This document shows, piece by piece, positions 32,716 to 46,227 of a DNA stretch of 64,000 bases. Numbering within the stretch: position 1 is the stretch's first letter; each line of letters begins with the position of its first letter. The notes under the pieces were generated by a model. That model was not told the DNA's origin. It saw only the letters and a program-made list of their open reading frames with translations, and ran no database searches. Source of the stretch: Gadus chalcogrammus (taxonomy: Eukaryota > Chordata > Actinopteri > Gadiformes > Gadidae); contig NC_079427.1 of NCBI RefSeq assembly GCF_026213295.1, positions 32,615,200 through 32,679,199 of the forward strand. Direction: 5' to 3'. A program made the translations under genes and the position numbers.

Positions 32716-33021
32716 AACAAATTACACGTCACTGTTCAAATGTCACGTTCAACTCAAAAGCAAAAAAAAACTATTTGCATTATGTGCACGAGAAGGAGAA
32801 AGAAAAATGAAATAAAACACAAAAAAAATAAAACACATATCTTTACAAGATTGTCGGCTGCAACCATATCCCTTGGTTCGAACTATTCCTCTTTGTTTTT
32901 ATTACTGAACCTGTCTACTAGAAGCAGCACGGGCGACTCACTGCACGGCCACGTCGACGGTGCTCACGTGCCACGTGTTGAATGGCGATCCTCAATGACG
33001 CAGCAGACAGGCAGAGAAGAA

Positions 33022-33036
33022 CGGGTCACGGCACCA
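33022..33036 (-). other. Primer-binding site, tRNA-His-like
   Basis: In element orientation TGGTGCCGTGACCCG starts two bases after the 5' LTR end. It is complementary to a 3' end of CGGGTCACGGCACCA. tRNA-His ends GTCACGGCACCA, so histidine tRNA is the likely primer. Confidence 0.75.
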
Positions 33037-33038
33037 TT

Positions 33039-33749
33039 TGTAGCGGTTGCGTACTCTCGCGTTGCGTTGTGTGATTGAGACCACGATGGAACCATTGGCA
33101 GCCAGCCGTTTATTCTGGTGGAATATTTAACATGGGGAGATGCTCGTTGAGAACCCTCACAATGGCAGCCTCTCCCAGCCGGGGTATACATAGACTAGCC
33201 ATTTACATGGAAATAAATATCACATTAAACAAATTAATATTTGAATGGGCGTTTGGTGACATACCTGGTGGAATATTTAACATGGGGAAATGCTCGTTGA
33301 GAACCCTCACAATGGCAGCCTAACATGGGAGAAAGACAAGCTGAAGTAGCCTACACATTCTTGGCGAAGTCCACGCTAGCTAAGTAGCTACGACCAAAGC
33401 ACATGGTAGCCAAGCTAGCGATCCTAAGCCTAAAGTCCATTTAAATGTAATAACCGATTCCAAGGAACACAATATATATATGTACAAGCAACCAAGTATT
33501 AATACAGTATTATGTACAATTAGACTCCCGTAATACATCGCCAAAGTGTGGATTCATATTTAACTGCTCTGACTACCTACCTCTCCCAGCCGGGGTATAC
33601 ATAGACTGAGGAGAGGAGGCAGCAACGTACAATACAACCCCCGCATTCCGCTAGGGGGAGCTCTAGCACTCCAACCAAGGCTCCCACTACCACAGCCAGC
33701 GCAAGGATCTCGCTGGCAATGGCGAGTGGGAAGCATTAACCCTGCTACA
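33039..33749 (-). repeat. 5' LTR of the Gypsy element
   Basis: The same length as the 3' LTR. The four differences I count are GTACTCTCGCGTT against GTACTCTCTCGTT, GGGGAGATG against GGGGAAATG, CTCCCAGCC against CTCCTAGCC, and ATGGCGAGT against ATGGCAAGT. Confidence 0.97.
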
Positions 33750-34203
33750 TGTGCATGCTCTTTGTGTGTCTGTGTGTGAGCTGCTGGCTGCTTGGCACAT
33801 GCGCACTTGACCAAGTGTGGAAGAGCAATATGTCTCGAATGCCTACTATTATAATAGTAAGATAGAGGGAGGCAGGGCGTCAGAGAGTATAATATATAAT
33901 GTATAATATGTAGAGTGATGCAGGGCAGTAGAGAGGAAATATAATTGAGAGCATATTGTGGAGGGCGGTGGAGAGCATGTTGTTACAGAGTCTGCCGTGG
34001 ATGCAAGAGGGAGCTGGGATCACCCTGTGTGGTTTTTATCTGTGTTAATATTTCATGGGCAGAGCTAGTAGACTCCTCCTTCTCCACCTCAACCAGACAC
34101 ACCTGAGGAGCTTCCTAATCAACACTTCCTGTTTATCTACTCCAGCTAGTCAATCACTCATGGCCAAATTGTCAAACAGTCTACCTCCATTAGCAGTGGT
34201 CCT
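33750..34203. other. No gene seen
   Basis: It begins with the TG-rich right flank of the Gypsy insertion and has TATAATATATAATGTATAAT near 33886. CACCTCAACCAGACACACCT and nearby sequence look like part of an older repeat that resumes after 38456, on the far side of the Harbinger insertion. Confidence 0.4.
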
Positions 34204-34936
34204 GGGGCCTGTACCAAGAAGCTCGATTAGAGGGTTAGCGAGGTATGTTGAGCTGAAAGCCTGGGTTAGCTGTACCACGAAGGTCGATCTCTTTAAGCGT
34301 CGCTGTATCACCATGGTGACTTATGCTCGCAACCAAACCTGGTCGGGAGCAACTTTTCGGCTTATGCTGCTATCCATTTGGATGGTACGCTGGTACGAAC
34401 GACCAGCTTCAGCGAGAACGTGACGTATTTCCCTTGCTCCAGCCTTCCAGTTTGCCATTTGTGTTTCTGTCGAGCCACGAGGGGGAGTAGTAGCAGGCTA
34501 GTCATCATTAGCAACATAGCCTCTTTAGCAAACCAGCTTCAAAACAAAACTTTACATTGAATTGCACGCAAAGCAAGACCGTGCAATGCATATATTGGTG
34601 ACCGGATTAAAGCAGCAATGAAATCAAGTGTGTAAGAGGTTTTAAAAACGACATTAAAACCACCAACGTGGTACAAATAGAAAGAAAATACATCTCATCC
34701 CCCATTAACTATGGGCGCAGCCATCTTCTTTGCGAGTTGTACAGCTCTGCTCGCTCTACTTTGAAAGCGACGAGATACTACGACCAAAAGGGGGCTTGCC
34801 TCAGTGAAATGCCGCAAGAAAGCTGGGAGATTTGCGACTTTACCACTTCGTAAATCCAAATGGATAGCAGCATAAGTCTAGCCGGAGATCGGCTACTTAA
34901 ATCGGCGTGCGCAGCTTCCTAGCCCCTCCTCCGACA

Positions 34937-36319
34937 ATGGCGTCACCATTTTTGGGTGTTACCGTGGACCTCGGCGCACGTATCTTAGGGTTTTTCGGGA
35001 CAGAACTGATCCCTTGGTATTTTCTGACCAAATTCTTTATGAGAGATACAGATTCTCATCAGAGGGTATTCGTTATCTGATCGACCTTGTTGGACCGTAT
35101 GTAGGCAATGCGACACAAAGAAGCCGTGCACTTACTGTTGCGCAGTGTGTCTGTGTTTCCCCTGCGATTTTTTTGCCACGGGCACATATTTACATGCAGT
35201 TGGTGATGCAGAACATATTGGCAAAAATACGGTGTGCCGTGCTATACGCAAGGTTGTAGCTGCGCTCAATATTTTTCTCAATATGTTCGTGACGTTTCCC
35301 AGCTTCTTGCCCAGTGAAATTGTCAAGGAAGGATTGTACACACTTTCAGGTCAAATAAAACCTGAGTGGAGGTAGCGCGTCAGTCTTGACTTTCTGCGTG
35401 CGGGATATTTGTCTCCCAAGTGATGTGCATTTATGTGTAGCTTAAAATGTCCCAATTCTTATGTCATATGGAATAGGACTTATTCACAAGGTTACGGAAT
35501 AATGCCCAGTGTGTACACGTTTGCATTTGTAACATTCTACATAATCCCTTTAGGATTCCCCAAACTGATTGGAGCAATTGACTGCACGCATGTCCATCAC
35601 TGGACCTTTAGGGGAACATGAGGCTGACTTTGTAAACAGAAAGTCAACCCATAGCATCAATGTGCAGGTAAAGTAGGCCTATTATCTGGGCTATAGGCCT
35701 ACTCAAACTGTTATATGCTTCATAATGGCCCAACTATTGTAACAGAAATGCCGCTTTCAGATGACTTGTGACAATCAAGTCATGGTTACCAGTGTGGATG
35801 CGAAATGGCCTGGCTCGGTCCATGACTCCCGTATTTTTCGGGAGTCAAGTCTTTGCTGACTGTTTCAGCAAGGTGTGGCGCAATACACAAGATCACTAAC
35901 TGTAAATGTTGATTAAGGCACTGATCACATTTTTCTTTCTGATAGGCCGTTATGATGGAATTCTTGTTGGGGACAGAGGGTATGCCTGCATGCCGTTCTT
36001 AATGACACCATACGGTGACCAACAGAGTGAATCGGAGGCACGGTTCAACAGGGCCTTAAGCACATGCCGGGTGAGGATCGAGATGACCTTTGGAGTTATC
36101 AAGGCCCGCTTGAACTGCCTCCGTGGTTTGAGGGTCAAGCCGGAGAGGGGAGGCCAAATTATCCCGGCATGTGTGGTGCTCCACAATATAGCAACAATTC
36201 GCAAAGAGAGAGCCCCACATGTGCCATTGGTGGCAGATGATGTGGTGGACCCCATCACGATGGATCATCCCACAGGAACGGCGGTCAGACGGGCCATCGC
36301 TAACCAGTTTTTTGGTTAG
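34937..36319 (+). pseudogene. Harbinger (HARBI1-like) transposase, multi-exon, broken
   Basis: Probable exons: 34937 to about 35349; 35554-35667 (after TTTAG, before GTAAAG); 35761 to about 35872 (after TTTCAG); and 35946-36319 (after GATAG). Readable motifs are RYRFSSEGIRYLIDLVGPYV, then in another frame HIGKNTVCRAIRKVVAALN. Next come GFPKLIGAIDCTHV (first conserved Asp), DFVNRKSTHSINVQ, WPGSVHDSRIFRESS and GILVGDRGYACMPFLMTPYG. RVRIEMTFGVIKARLNCLRG (conserved Glu) and ACVVLHNIATIRKERA follow. There are frame breaks in exons 1 and 2 and a TGA in exon 3 (after ESSLC). The acidic residues are all still present. The last exon is open for 137 codons. Confidence 0.88.
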
Positions 36320-36889
36320 TTATTTTGTTTCGTTTAGTTTCCCTCTTGGAAGGATGCGTTTGTTTCTTTTCTTTTTTTAGGGCTGGGCAAGTCAACGCGT
36401 TAATTACGCGATTTATTTAACGGAATTATTCCAAATGGACGCACGTTCTCTTTTGGAGCCTTTTTTTACCATTTAGATTTTCCAAGGTCTTGCCCACAGA
36501 ATGTCAACATATCAGAAATGATTTTAGTTTAGTTTCACTTACAGGGTCCTGCCTGTTTACAATTCCCTAATCTGTGGTGTTCCGTAAATTTCATATTCAA
36601 CCCACACACTGGGTGAAACTCTCTAGATCACTTGGTCTAGTTTTTGCTTATTAAGTAGGCTACATTTGGTATGAATGTTAATGTGTCATTTCATTTGATA
36701 ATCACATAACTTCATTGTGACTTTTGTTCAATAAATACAATGGACGGAAAAACATTTGCTCTTTTTCAATTATTTTATTTATTAGCCGTCGCATCGCCAT
36801 GCAGTTGCTGTGAAAGTAGGAAAAATAACATTATTTCAGTAGTCAGTCGAGCTTAACCAAAGAAAATCTAAAAAATAGCCTACCCTCTC

Positions 36890-38270
36890 GAGGAGCTGGA
36901 TCTCGATCTTCAATTTTTTTTTCACCAAGACTTTTATATCGTTGTCCAGCTCCAAGTTGCGCTTGTACAGCGCCCTTATAGTGTCTGTTCCAATCTAAAG
37001 GAATTATGGGTTAAAATTGCGTAATTCAGTTACCATGGTCAAAGCCTTGTGGCGCACCTTACAAAAGGAATAACCTAAATAAAAACCTTGTCTGTCCCTC
37101 GAGAAGGCCTTGAGAAGGTTGACATGGAGGTGGATGGCTCATCCATTGCCATTTCCCTCTATGATCAAAAGGAAGTGTCATGTGAAACAGTTACAGCACT
37201 GCTTGGTTGAGTTTCCCCATTGTGATGGCTCTTTAGAAAGGTCAAAGATGGCCCCACGTTCAACGTACATTAACCTTGGTTAGTCAAGTGCTGTGTTGTC
37301 CATTATCCCTTACATAACCGCTATGTCAGTGACTCAATTAGGCCTCGGCATTTTTTAATCTACAAATTCATATTATAGCTGTGAGAATTGTTAAGAAAAA
37401 TCACCTCCATAGTCGCCCTGGAGTCACAGGCCGACAGTGTCTCCTGCAAGAATCAGGGAAACCTCTTATAGGACATTCTTTCAAAAAAATTAAACATTTA
37501 GAAGAATACCTGACACTGCTTTGATAGTTATATGCCTCTGATTGGAGATTAATTGTCGGTGGCTCCTCCAAAATAATGTTTGTATCTTCAACTAAAAATG
37601 ACACGATTAATTTACACTCAATCATTTCACATTTGATTAGCAAGACAATTATTTATGTCCATTGCCAATTCATGAATACACTCATTACTAACGCCTTGGA
37701 TGTCGAGGCAGTGGAGTCAGAGAACATCCCCCCATCCACTCCTACCATCATCGGCCGACCTTTGTTGTTGGCGAGAGCCAGCTCCTCCAAGGTGGTGAAG
37801 GGCGGTCCCCCTCCCAGTCGTATTCATTTGTGTTTTCTTTTTATTTGCTACAGGTAATCAACATGAGATTAAAGGTTGGAGCCTAGGCCAATGCAAATCA
37901 TAGGCTAGATTCACCTGAAATTATTAAAATGGATGCTTACAACTTACCACATTGAATTATATTTTTATATTTATTTTTGACTTGGCCCCATGTTCGTAGG
38001 CGCGTGCTGGCACCACATCTATGGGGGTAAAAGGCATGATGATAGGCCTACATGATATTTTTTGGACAATATGCAGAATCTTTTCACTTACGAATTAACA
38101 CGGCCGGCTATTTTTTGCCAGCACGCAACCCTAGCCTTATTATGGGCAACCGTGTTCCCCTTGGCTGTAATTTCTAGTTTAAATTCCTCGTATGAATTCA
38201 TAATGATGCATTGCTCGTCTTGAGTGAAATACACCGCTCTCGCACGATTAATTTTGCATAAGTGAGTCAA
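36890..38270 (-). pseudogene. Harbinger Myb/SANT-like partner gene, multi-exon
   Basis: The first exon (38270 to about 38085) reads RARAVYFTQDEQCIIMNSYE, EFKLEITAKGNTVAHNKARV and ACWQKIAGRVN, a Myb/SANT-like DNA-binding domain. Further pieces on the minus strand are GGGPPFTTLEELALANNKGR (about 37700-37810), VEDTNIILEEPPTINLQSEA (about 37515-37600) and IGTDTIRALYKRNLELDNDI followed by KVLVKKKLKIEIQLLER (about 36890-37000), a coiled-coil C-terminus. The order and content fit the second protein of Harbinger elements. Intron borders between the pieces were not fully resolved. Confidence 0.72.
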
Positions 38271-38456
38271 ATGACGCGATAAACGCCCCTTTTATGTGAA
38301 CGCGCATTGAACCTAAAGCGGAAAACTTGGTTCAACTAATTGAATCTAAAGTGAGCTTCGTGGTACCATTTAACTCGGATTGCGAGTTGCGGCTCTGTCG
38401 AGCCAGGTTTTCCAAAGAAAGCCTGGGTTTGTTCAGCGAGGTTTGTGGTATACCCC

Positions 38457-41624
<3,168 letters not shown>

Positions 41625-41698
41625 ATGGCAGGAATTTTGCCCTATGTGTTTGATCCAGAGTCGGAAGATGAGACTGAAGGAGCAGACCAAGACCGGTA
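41625..41698 (+). pseudogene. Start of a fish zinc-finger-like (P2X7-C-terminal-like) gene
   Basis: MAGILPYVFDPESEDETEGA is the kind of acidic N-terminus seen in multicopy teleost proteins related to the cytoplasmic end of P2X7. The frame then runs into sequence (TACGCACGTTGCGTAGGGCC) that resembles a hAT MITE end and a poly-A, so the gene is interrupted after about 25 codons. Identification is from memory and weak. Confidence 0.3.
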
Positions 41699-41873
41699 CC
41701 GGTTCTTTCAATACGCACACTACGCACGTTGCGTAGGGCCCCGCACATTTATTATTTATAATAAAGGCCCCGTGGAAAAAACAACAAAAAAAAAAAAAAC
41801 CTGACAACGTAACTGTCCGTCGCGGACGTCAGATAGCTACCCATGCGCATCATTGCATCATCAGTGTAGAAAG

Positions 41874-41952
41874 ATGAAGCGGAGCTATCCCTCGGGGAAT
41901 GAAAAAAGGAAGAGGAAGGAACTTGAAAATGAACTGCGGGAGCAGCAGTCAG
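41874..41952 (+). CDS. Short first exon, Lys/Glu-rich, with splice donor
   Basis: MKRSYPSGNEKRKRKELENE is followed by LREQQSG and a consensus donor CAG|GTAAAG at 41952/41953. Basic starts of this PSG-x-KRKRK type occur in hAT-related (TTF-zinc-finger, HAT-dimerisation) proteins of fish. No second exon is identified. It could be the first exon of a transposase whose body has been lost. Confidence 0.4.
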
Positions 41953-42061
41953 GTAAAGCCTTTAACTCTCCTCTCCTGCTGGGAGAGAGGGAGGGACAGT
42001 CCGTGTTAGACCTACAGGGCGGTGAGCCCTTGGGGATCTGCAAGATAGATTTGTCCCACTC

Positions 42062-42238
42062 ATGTCAACAATGAATGTTGCTCCAGACAGTCTCTTGAAG
42101 GTCATTCATTGTAACTGTACCACTGCCTGCAAGACACTCCGCTGCTCTTGCAGAAAATATGGACTACCTTGTACTACTGTCTGTGGACCATGTCAACTTA
42201 AAGAATGTGACAATCCACATAACAAGTTTCTTCCATGA
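42062..42238 (+). CDS. CXC (tesmin/TSO1-like) cysteine-rich C-terminal exon
   Basis: 58 codons: STMNVAPDSLLKVIHCNCTT, then ACKTLRCSCRKYGLPCTTVC, then GPCQLKECDNPHNKFLP, a stop and an AATAAA signal nearby (about 42243). Eight cysteines spaced C-x-C-x4-C-x4-C-x-C-x6-C-x3-C-x2-C match the zinc-binding CXC domain. In teleosts this exact kind of segment ends multicopy, uncharacterised proteins. The upstream exons are not found here. Open and undamaged over its length. Confidence 0.55.
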   Translation: MSTMNVAPDSLLKVIHCNCTTACKTLRCSCRKYGLPCTTVCGPCQLKECDNPHNKFLP

Positions 42239-42344
42239 TGATGAATAAAGACCACAATAAGTGTGGCATTTATGTTGTTCAACACCAACACCACCTTTCT
42301 AGTTTGGATAATAACCAATTTTAACCATTTAACCAATGTAAGCT

Positions 42345-42900
42345 TTTTGAAAATGATGCCTTTCTAGCAGTTATATTTACCTAGATTTGTCGCACGTTCT
42401 TAATGTATAGAGGTACCAGAATCAGTTGAAACATTCTTTTGTAACATTTTCCATTTGAGATATAGCCATTCTAAGCTCCCTGCCGCCATTTTGGACACCA
42501 TTATGAAAATGAAGCCTTTCTGGGAGGTATATTTTCCTAGATTGTTAGTATGTTCATAAGCATATTTACAGGTACCAGAATCAAGGAAAAATCTTTGGAA
42601 TAATCTTTTTCTATTGAGATATATAGCCATTTTAAGCTGGGCCGGCCACCATTTTGGACGCCATCTTGAAAATGAAGCCTTTCCGGAAGGTATATTTATA
42701 TATATTCCTAGATTTTTAGTATGTTCATAAGCATGTCCAGGTGTACCAGAATCAGTTGAAAATTCCTTTGCAGCATTTTTTCAATTTGAGATGTAGCCAT
42801 TTCAAGCTCCCCGCCGCCATTTCGGCCGCCATCTTGGAAATGAGGGCTTTCTGGGAGGTATATTTTGGTATGTTATTCAGCACACCAAATACTACTAGAA
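42345..42900. repeat. Tandem repeat, ~160-bp unit, about 3.3 copies
   Basis: Units start near 42411, 42571 and 42740, with a partial unit before 42411. Each has GGTACCAGAATCA or GTGTACCAGAATCAGTTG, then TTGAGATATAGCCAT, CCGCCATTTTGGAC, GAAAATGAAGCCTTTC and GGAGGTATATTTTCC. Divergence between units is substantial. The open frames (for example 42400-42630 minus) merely follow the repeat. Confidence 0.85.
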
Positions 42901-43623
42901 TCCATAGAAAAACCTTTTGTATCAATTTTTTTGGGGTTAAGCCCTTTTTTTTCATAGATTGACTCACCTAAATGTCCTCTGCTTTTTGACAGCCGTTGCA
43001 GGTACTTGACCTACATTCCATTTGTAAGCTGGTGCTGGGGATATCTTGGCAGGAAGATACGTGTTGTCATCCCCTCCTCTTGTGTGGTCCAACACATACA
43101 CAGGGAGTTCCCTGATGCAGAAGGCCAATATGTTGGATTTAAAACGAGATACATAGGCCGCAATAGCGTCTTCTAAGGGTGGATGTTCGTGTTGGGACGA
43201 TAGGGAACTGGGCACAGGAATCTTCGGACGTTCCTCCAAGTAGGGCAGGGGGTTAGGGACTACCTTTTCAAAGAGGAGATGCATCAGGCTGAAGATATAG
43301 CCTAAAAGAAATACAATTTAGGTATACTCTACACGTAACAATGTACAAAGTGTTTTATACATCAATAAATATTTTCTTACAACTAAGAGTGTGTTGGTTG
43401 TGTTTTTACTGCTTTCACCGAAGACGCTCCTTTTTTGCTTTTGGGAAATTGAGTAAAACGCAAAATAACACTGTGGAAAGCTTTCAGTGTTGAGGTCTGG
43501 TACTTTGGGCTCAGCTTTTCCACATCAGCCAGGACCCTCTTGTTTGTAAGGATTTTTTCCACTTTATAGAAAGATATATATTTTTAGAGAAACACAAGCA
43601 AGATAGTCAAACAACATTACATA

Positions 43624-44515
43624 CAGAGGTGTCAAGTAACAAAGTTCAAATACTTTGTTACCTTACTTAAGTAGAAATTTTGGGTATCTATACTTTACTG
43701 GAGTAATTATTTTTCAGCCTACTTTTTACTTCTACTTCTTACATTTTAATGCACTTATCTGTACTTTCTACTCCTCACTTTTTAAAAATGGCCTCGTTAC
43801 TCCTATTTAATGCCGGCGTTCAAAAAAAATACAAACAAAAACCTATCCAGATTATTCGCGCCATCGGATAGAGTGAATTTGATTGGTTGGATGAGAATAG
43901 AAACATATACCATTCTGACACCCTATTGGTTTATACGCGATCCATGGCACCTGCGCATGACCAGAGCCCGTACATTCTCTGACATTACATAAATCGCGGC
44001 ACATTCCAGCTACGAAATAGCAGACGTAGATGAGTGAAATGTCCCAACCAAGCACCAGTGAGGAGGTTGGTATCCAAGAAGACCAGCCAACCCTTCTACA
44101 TCACTGGCCGTACCTGGAAGAATTGTTTGAAATGGTTTTATAGTCATTAGAAAAAAAAAAATTGGGGGGAAGTGGGGCAATGTGCTATAGAGGTGTGCTG
44201 TGTGTGTGTGTCACTAATTCACGGATGGGATAAATGCAGAGACCAAATTCCTTGTATGTGTGGGCATATGCAAAAAAGATGATTGTAATTCTATAGGCCC
44301 CTGTGGCACGGCCTAAGCTTTTGTCCTTAATGGCATTTTTTCCCCCTTGCATTACTTTTATTTTAATACTTTAAGTAGTTTTGAAACCAGTACTTTTATA
44401 CTTTTACTTCAGTAAAAAGCTTGAGTTGATACTTCAACTTCTACAGAAGTATCTTTAAACGCTAGTATCTATACTTCTACTTGAGTAATGAATGTGAATA
44501 CTTTTGACACCTCTG
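43624..44515. mobile_element. hAT-like MITE inside the decayed gene
   Basis: Inverted ends CAGAGGTGTCAAGTAACAAA and CTTTTGACACCTCTG. Subterminal AAGTAGAAATTTTGGGTATC and GATACTTCAACTTCTACAG regions are inverted, and ACTTTTACTTCAGTAAAA-type blocks lie near both ends. ACATA is found at both flanks, so the 8-bp duplication expected for hAT is not intact. It interrupts the intron or exon region between two exons of the minus-strand gene. Confidence 0.8.
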
Positions 44516-44759
44516 ACATACAATGGAGGTTTACAGCTGGTCACCTTTACAACTGGTCACCTGGCTGAAACCACTTTTTACGATCTCTTGGGTGGAGGGT
44601 GGAGGCATTTGGGCAAAGCTGGGTTGTCGTGGCTGTGTATGTTCTGAATGTGGTTAATTAATGAGGTCAATTTAGCCACTTTTTCAGCCCTGGTGAATGA
44701 TGATGTTGCTTCCCAGTAGACATGATTGCTGGTGCCACGCCGCCACCTCTTAACAATGT

Positions 44760-44786
44760 CAATTAATTAATTAATTAATTAATTAA
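44760..44786. repeat. (AATT/TTAA)n microsatellite
   Basis: About six and a half AATT units directly beside the third-exon donor region of the decayed gene. Confidence 0.9.
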
Positions 44787-45738
44787 GGAAGTTTACCTGG
44801 TGAGTCTGCCCTCATATATTTTCGCCAATTTTAACCTTTCTCTGGCTCAGAAACTGCAATTCCTCTTCCTGAAGCTGATGCCATTTGTGGATCACTGCTG
44901 GCTCCAAATAAGTCTGTGCATTCCTTCTGAATGTGGTATATCCAATTGATTTCAGGTGCATGGCTTGAATACCTACAGATCAATGCATAAGTTATCAGTA
45001 AAATTCACAGCAACATAAGAGGTTTGGATAACAATAGATCAAAGACATTAACAACACTAGGCCTGATTAATTATTTCATTCATTCATCTTTGAACAACAA
45101 GGTCAGAGACAATGTACTGATAGCAACAATATTATAGTACAAATTTAGAGAAATATGATGGTGAGTGTCGAGTGCTCTGTAAGGTATGAATCAATACCTT
45201 GTGCAACTGGAAAAATGAAGTGCCCGTGAAATATATGGCAGCAGACAGTTGGAGGTTGATGATGGGGCAGCTCCCGATGACAGGCTGACTTTTCCACACT
45301 CTGTAAAACCCGCCATGACGACATTTCTGGTAAACGGCCAAGAATGTACCACGTCCGCATGGTGTTACTTCAGATGGCCGTTTGCAAATGGGACACTTTT
45401 CAAAAAGCTCAAGTAGGCATCTCTCGCTAACGATGTACTTGGAATCAGTGTAGCCAGTTGTGGTGGCGGTGCTGTGGAAGATAAATTATGAAAGAGAAAA
45501 TGGTGCTCTTAGTTTGATTTGTAAAGTCCTATATTGTCATTCCTTTGTATGCTAATAATAAGCCAATGCACTCACAAAATCTGTTAGGATTCGGACACAT
45601 CTGTCATAGATTGAGCAGGATCATATGTGGAGTCATGTGGTTCAGTGATCACTGTGGAGTCTTCCCCGTCATCTTCCTCCTCTACAGCTAACCAAGGTCT
45701 TTTAGCTGGCTTGATTGGCATAGAGGTCGTGTTAAGGG

Positions 45739-46227
45739 TGTACAGAACGTGGGGACCCAAGCGCACACACAGACAGAGACGGGGTAAAGGGAAATGGGGT
45801 TTATTGAAAAGGCAGGCGGGTAGTCGGACAGGCGAGGGGGTCAGATAACAGGCGGGCAGTCAGGCAGGCAGGGGCTCGGCAACGGGCAGGCAGTAAGGTA
45901 GACAGGGGCTCGGCGGTAGGCGGGTAGTCAGGCAGGCAGGAGCTCGGCAACAGGAGGTCAGGGTAACGGACTGAGAACTACAAACGGAGGGCAAAGGGTT
46001 ACTGGAGGACAGAGGAAACGAGCTAGACAAGTGGTAATGCTGGTAGGTGCGTTACTAACTGAGTAGTGATAAACGACGAACTGGCGCCGGCAGACTGGAG
46101 ATCCCCGGCTTAAGTAGAGGACGTTGATCGAAGATCGCGAACAGGTGTGCAGAGGAGGTGAGGCCCAGTGGCACCAGGCGGCCACTAGATGGGGGTGTTG
46201 GACCGTTTGACAGGCCGTGGCGTGACA
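45739..46227 (-). repeat. LTR of the chromovirus fragment with internal minisatellite
   Basis: A 489-bp LTR with TG...CA ends. Between about 45810 and 45960 it carries repeated units of the CAGGCAGGCAGGGGCTCGGC / GGCGGGTAGTC type. No matching second LTR is in the window. Confidence 0.8.

Larger units (their letters stand above)
25503..33749 (-). mobile_element. Full-length Ty3/Gypsy retrotransposon, 8.25 kb
   Basis: Two 711-bp LTRs (25503-26213 and 33039-33749) bound gag and pol on the minus strand. A 4-bp duplication TGTG lies at 25499-25502 and 33750-33753. A primer-binding site, a polypurine tract, protease, RT, RNase H and integrase are all in the order of Ty3/Gypsy. The coding region has one frameshift in gag and two in-frame stops in pol. 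By eye the LTRs differ at four positions, so the insertion is recent on the scale of this window. Confidence 0.97.
34204..38456. mobile_element. PIF/Harbinger transposon, ~4.25 kb, inactive
   Basis: Inverted ends GGGGCCTGTACCA (left) and TGGTATACCCC (right), with CCT on both sides (34201-34203 and 38457-38459) as a likely 3-bp duplication. Subterminal blocks also match inversely, such as GTACCACGAAGGTCGAT on the left against the complement of GAGCTTCGTGGTACCAT on the right. It holds a plus-strand transposase gene and a minus-strand Myb-like gene, convergent, both with several exons and both damaged. Confidence 0.85.
42964..45738 (-). pseudogene. Multi-exon gene of a teleost multicopy family, decayed
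   Basis: Minus-strand exons, in order. First, 45738 to about 45590: KPAKRPWLAVEEEDDGEDST, then HDSTYDPAQSMTDVSES. Second, 45471-45198: KYIVSERCLLELFEKCPICK, then GTFLAVYQKCRHGGFYRVWK and SQPVIGSCPIINLQLSAAIY. Third, 44972-44797: YTTFRRNAQTYLEPAVIHKW, with GT-AG borders. Fourth, about 44760-44565: TSNHVYWEATSSFTRAEKVA, then KLTSLINHIQNIHS. Fifth, about 43560-43385: VLADVEKLSPKYQTSTLKAF, then HSVILRFTQFPKSKK. Sixth, about 43310-42964: KIPVPSSLSSQHEHPP, then YVSRFKSNILAF. The CPxC and C-x2-C positions suggest zinc binding. I recognise the pattern from multicopy, uncharacterised fish proteins and cannot name a function. It is a pseudogene: the third exon is out of frame at its end (premature TGA), a hAT MITE sits between the fourth and fifth, and a chromovirus LTR abuts the first at 45739. 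Confidence 0.65.
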
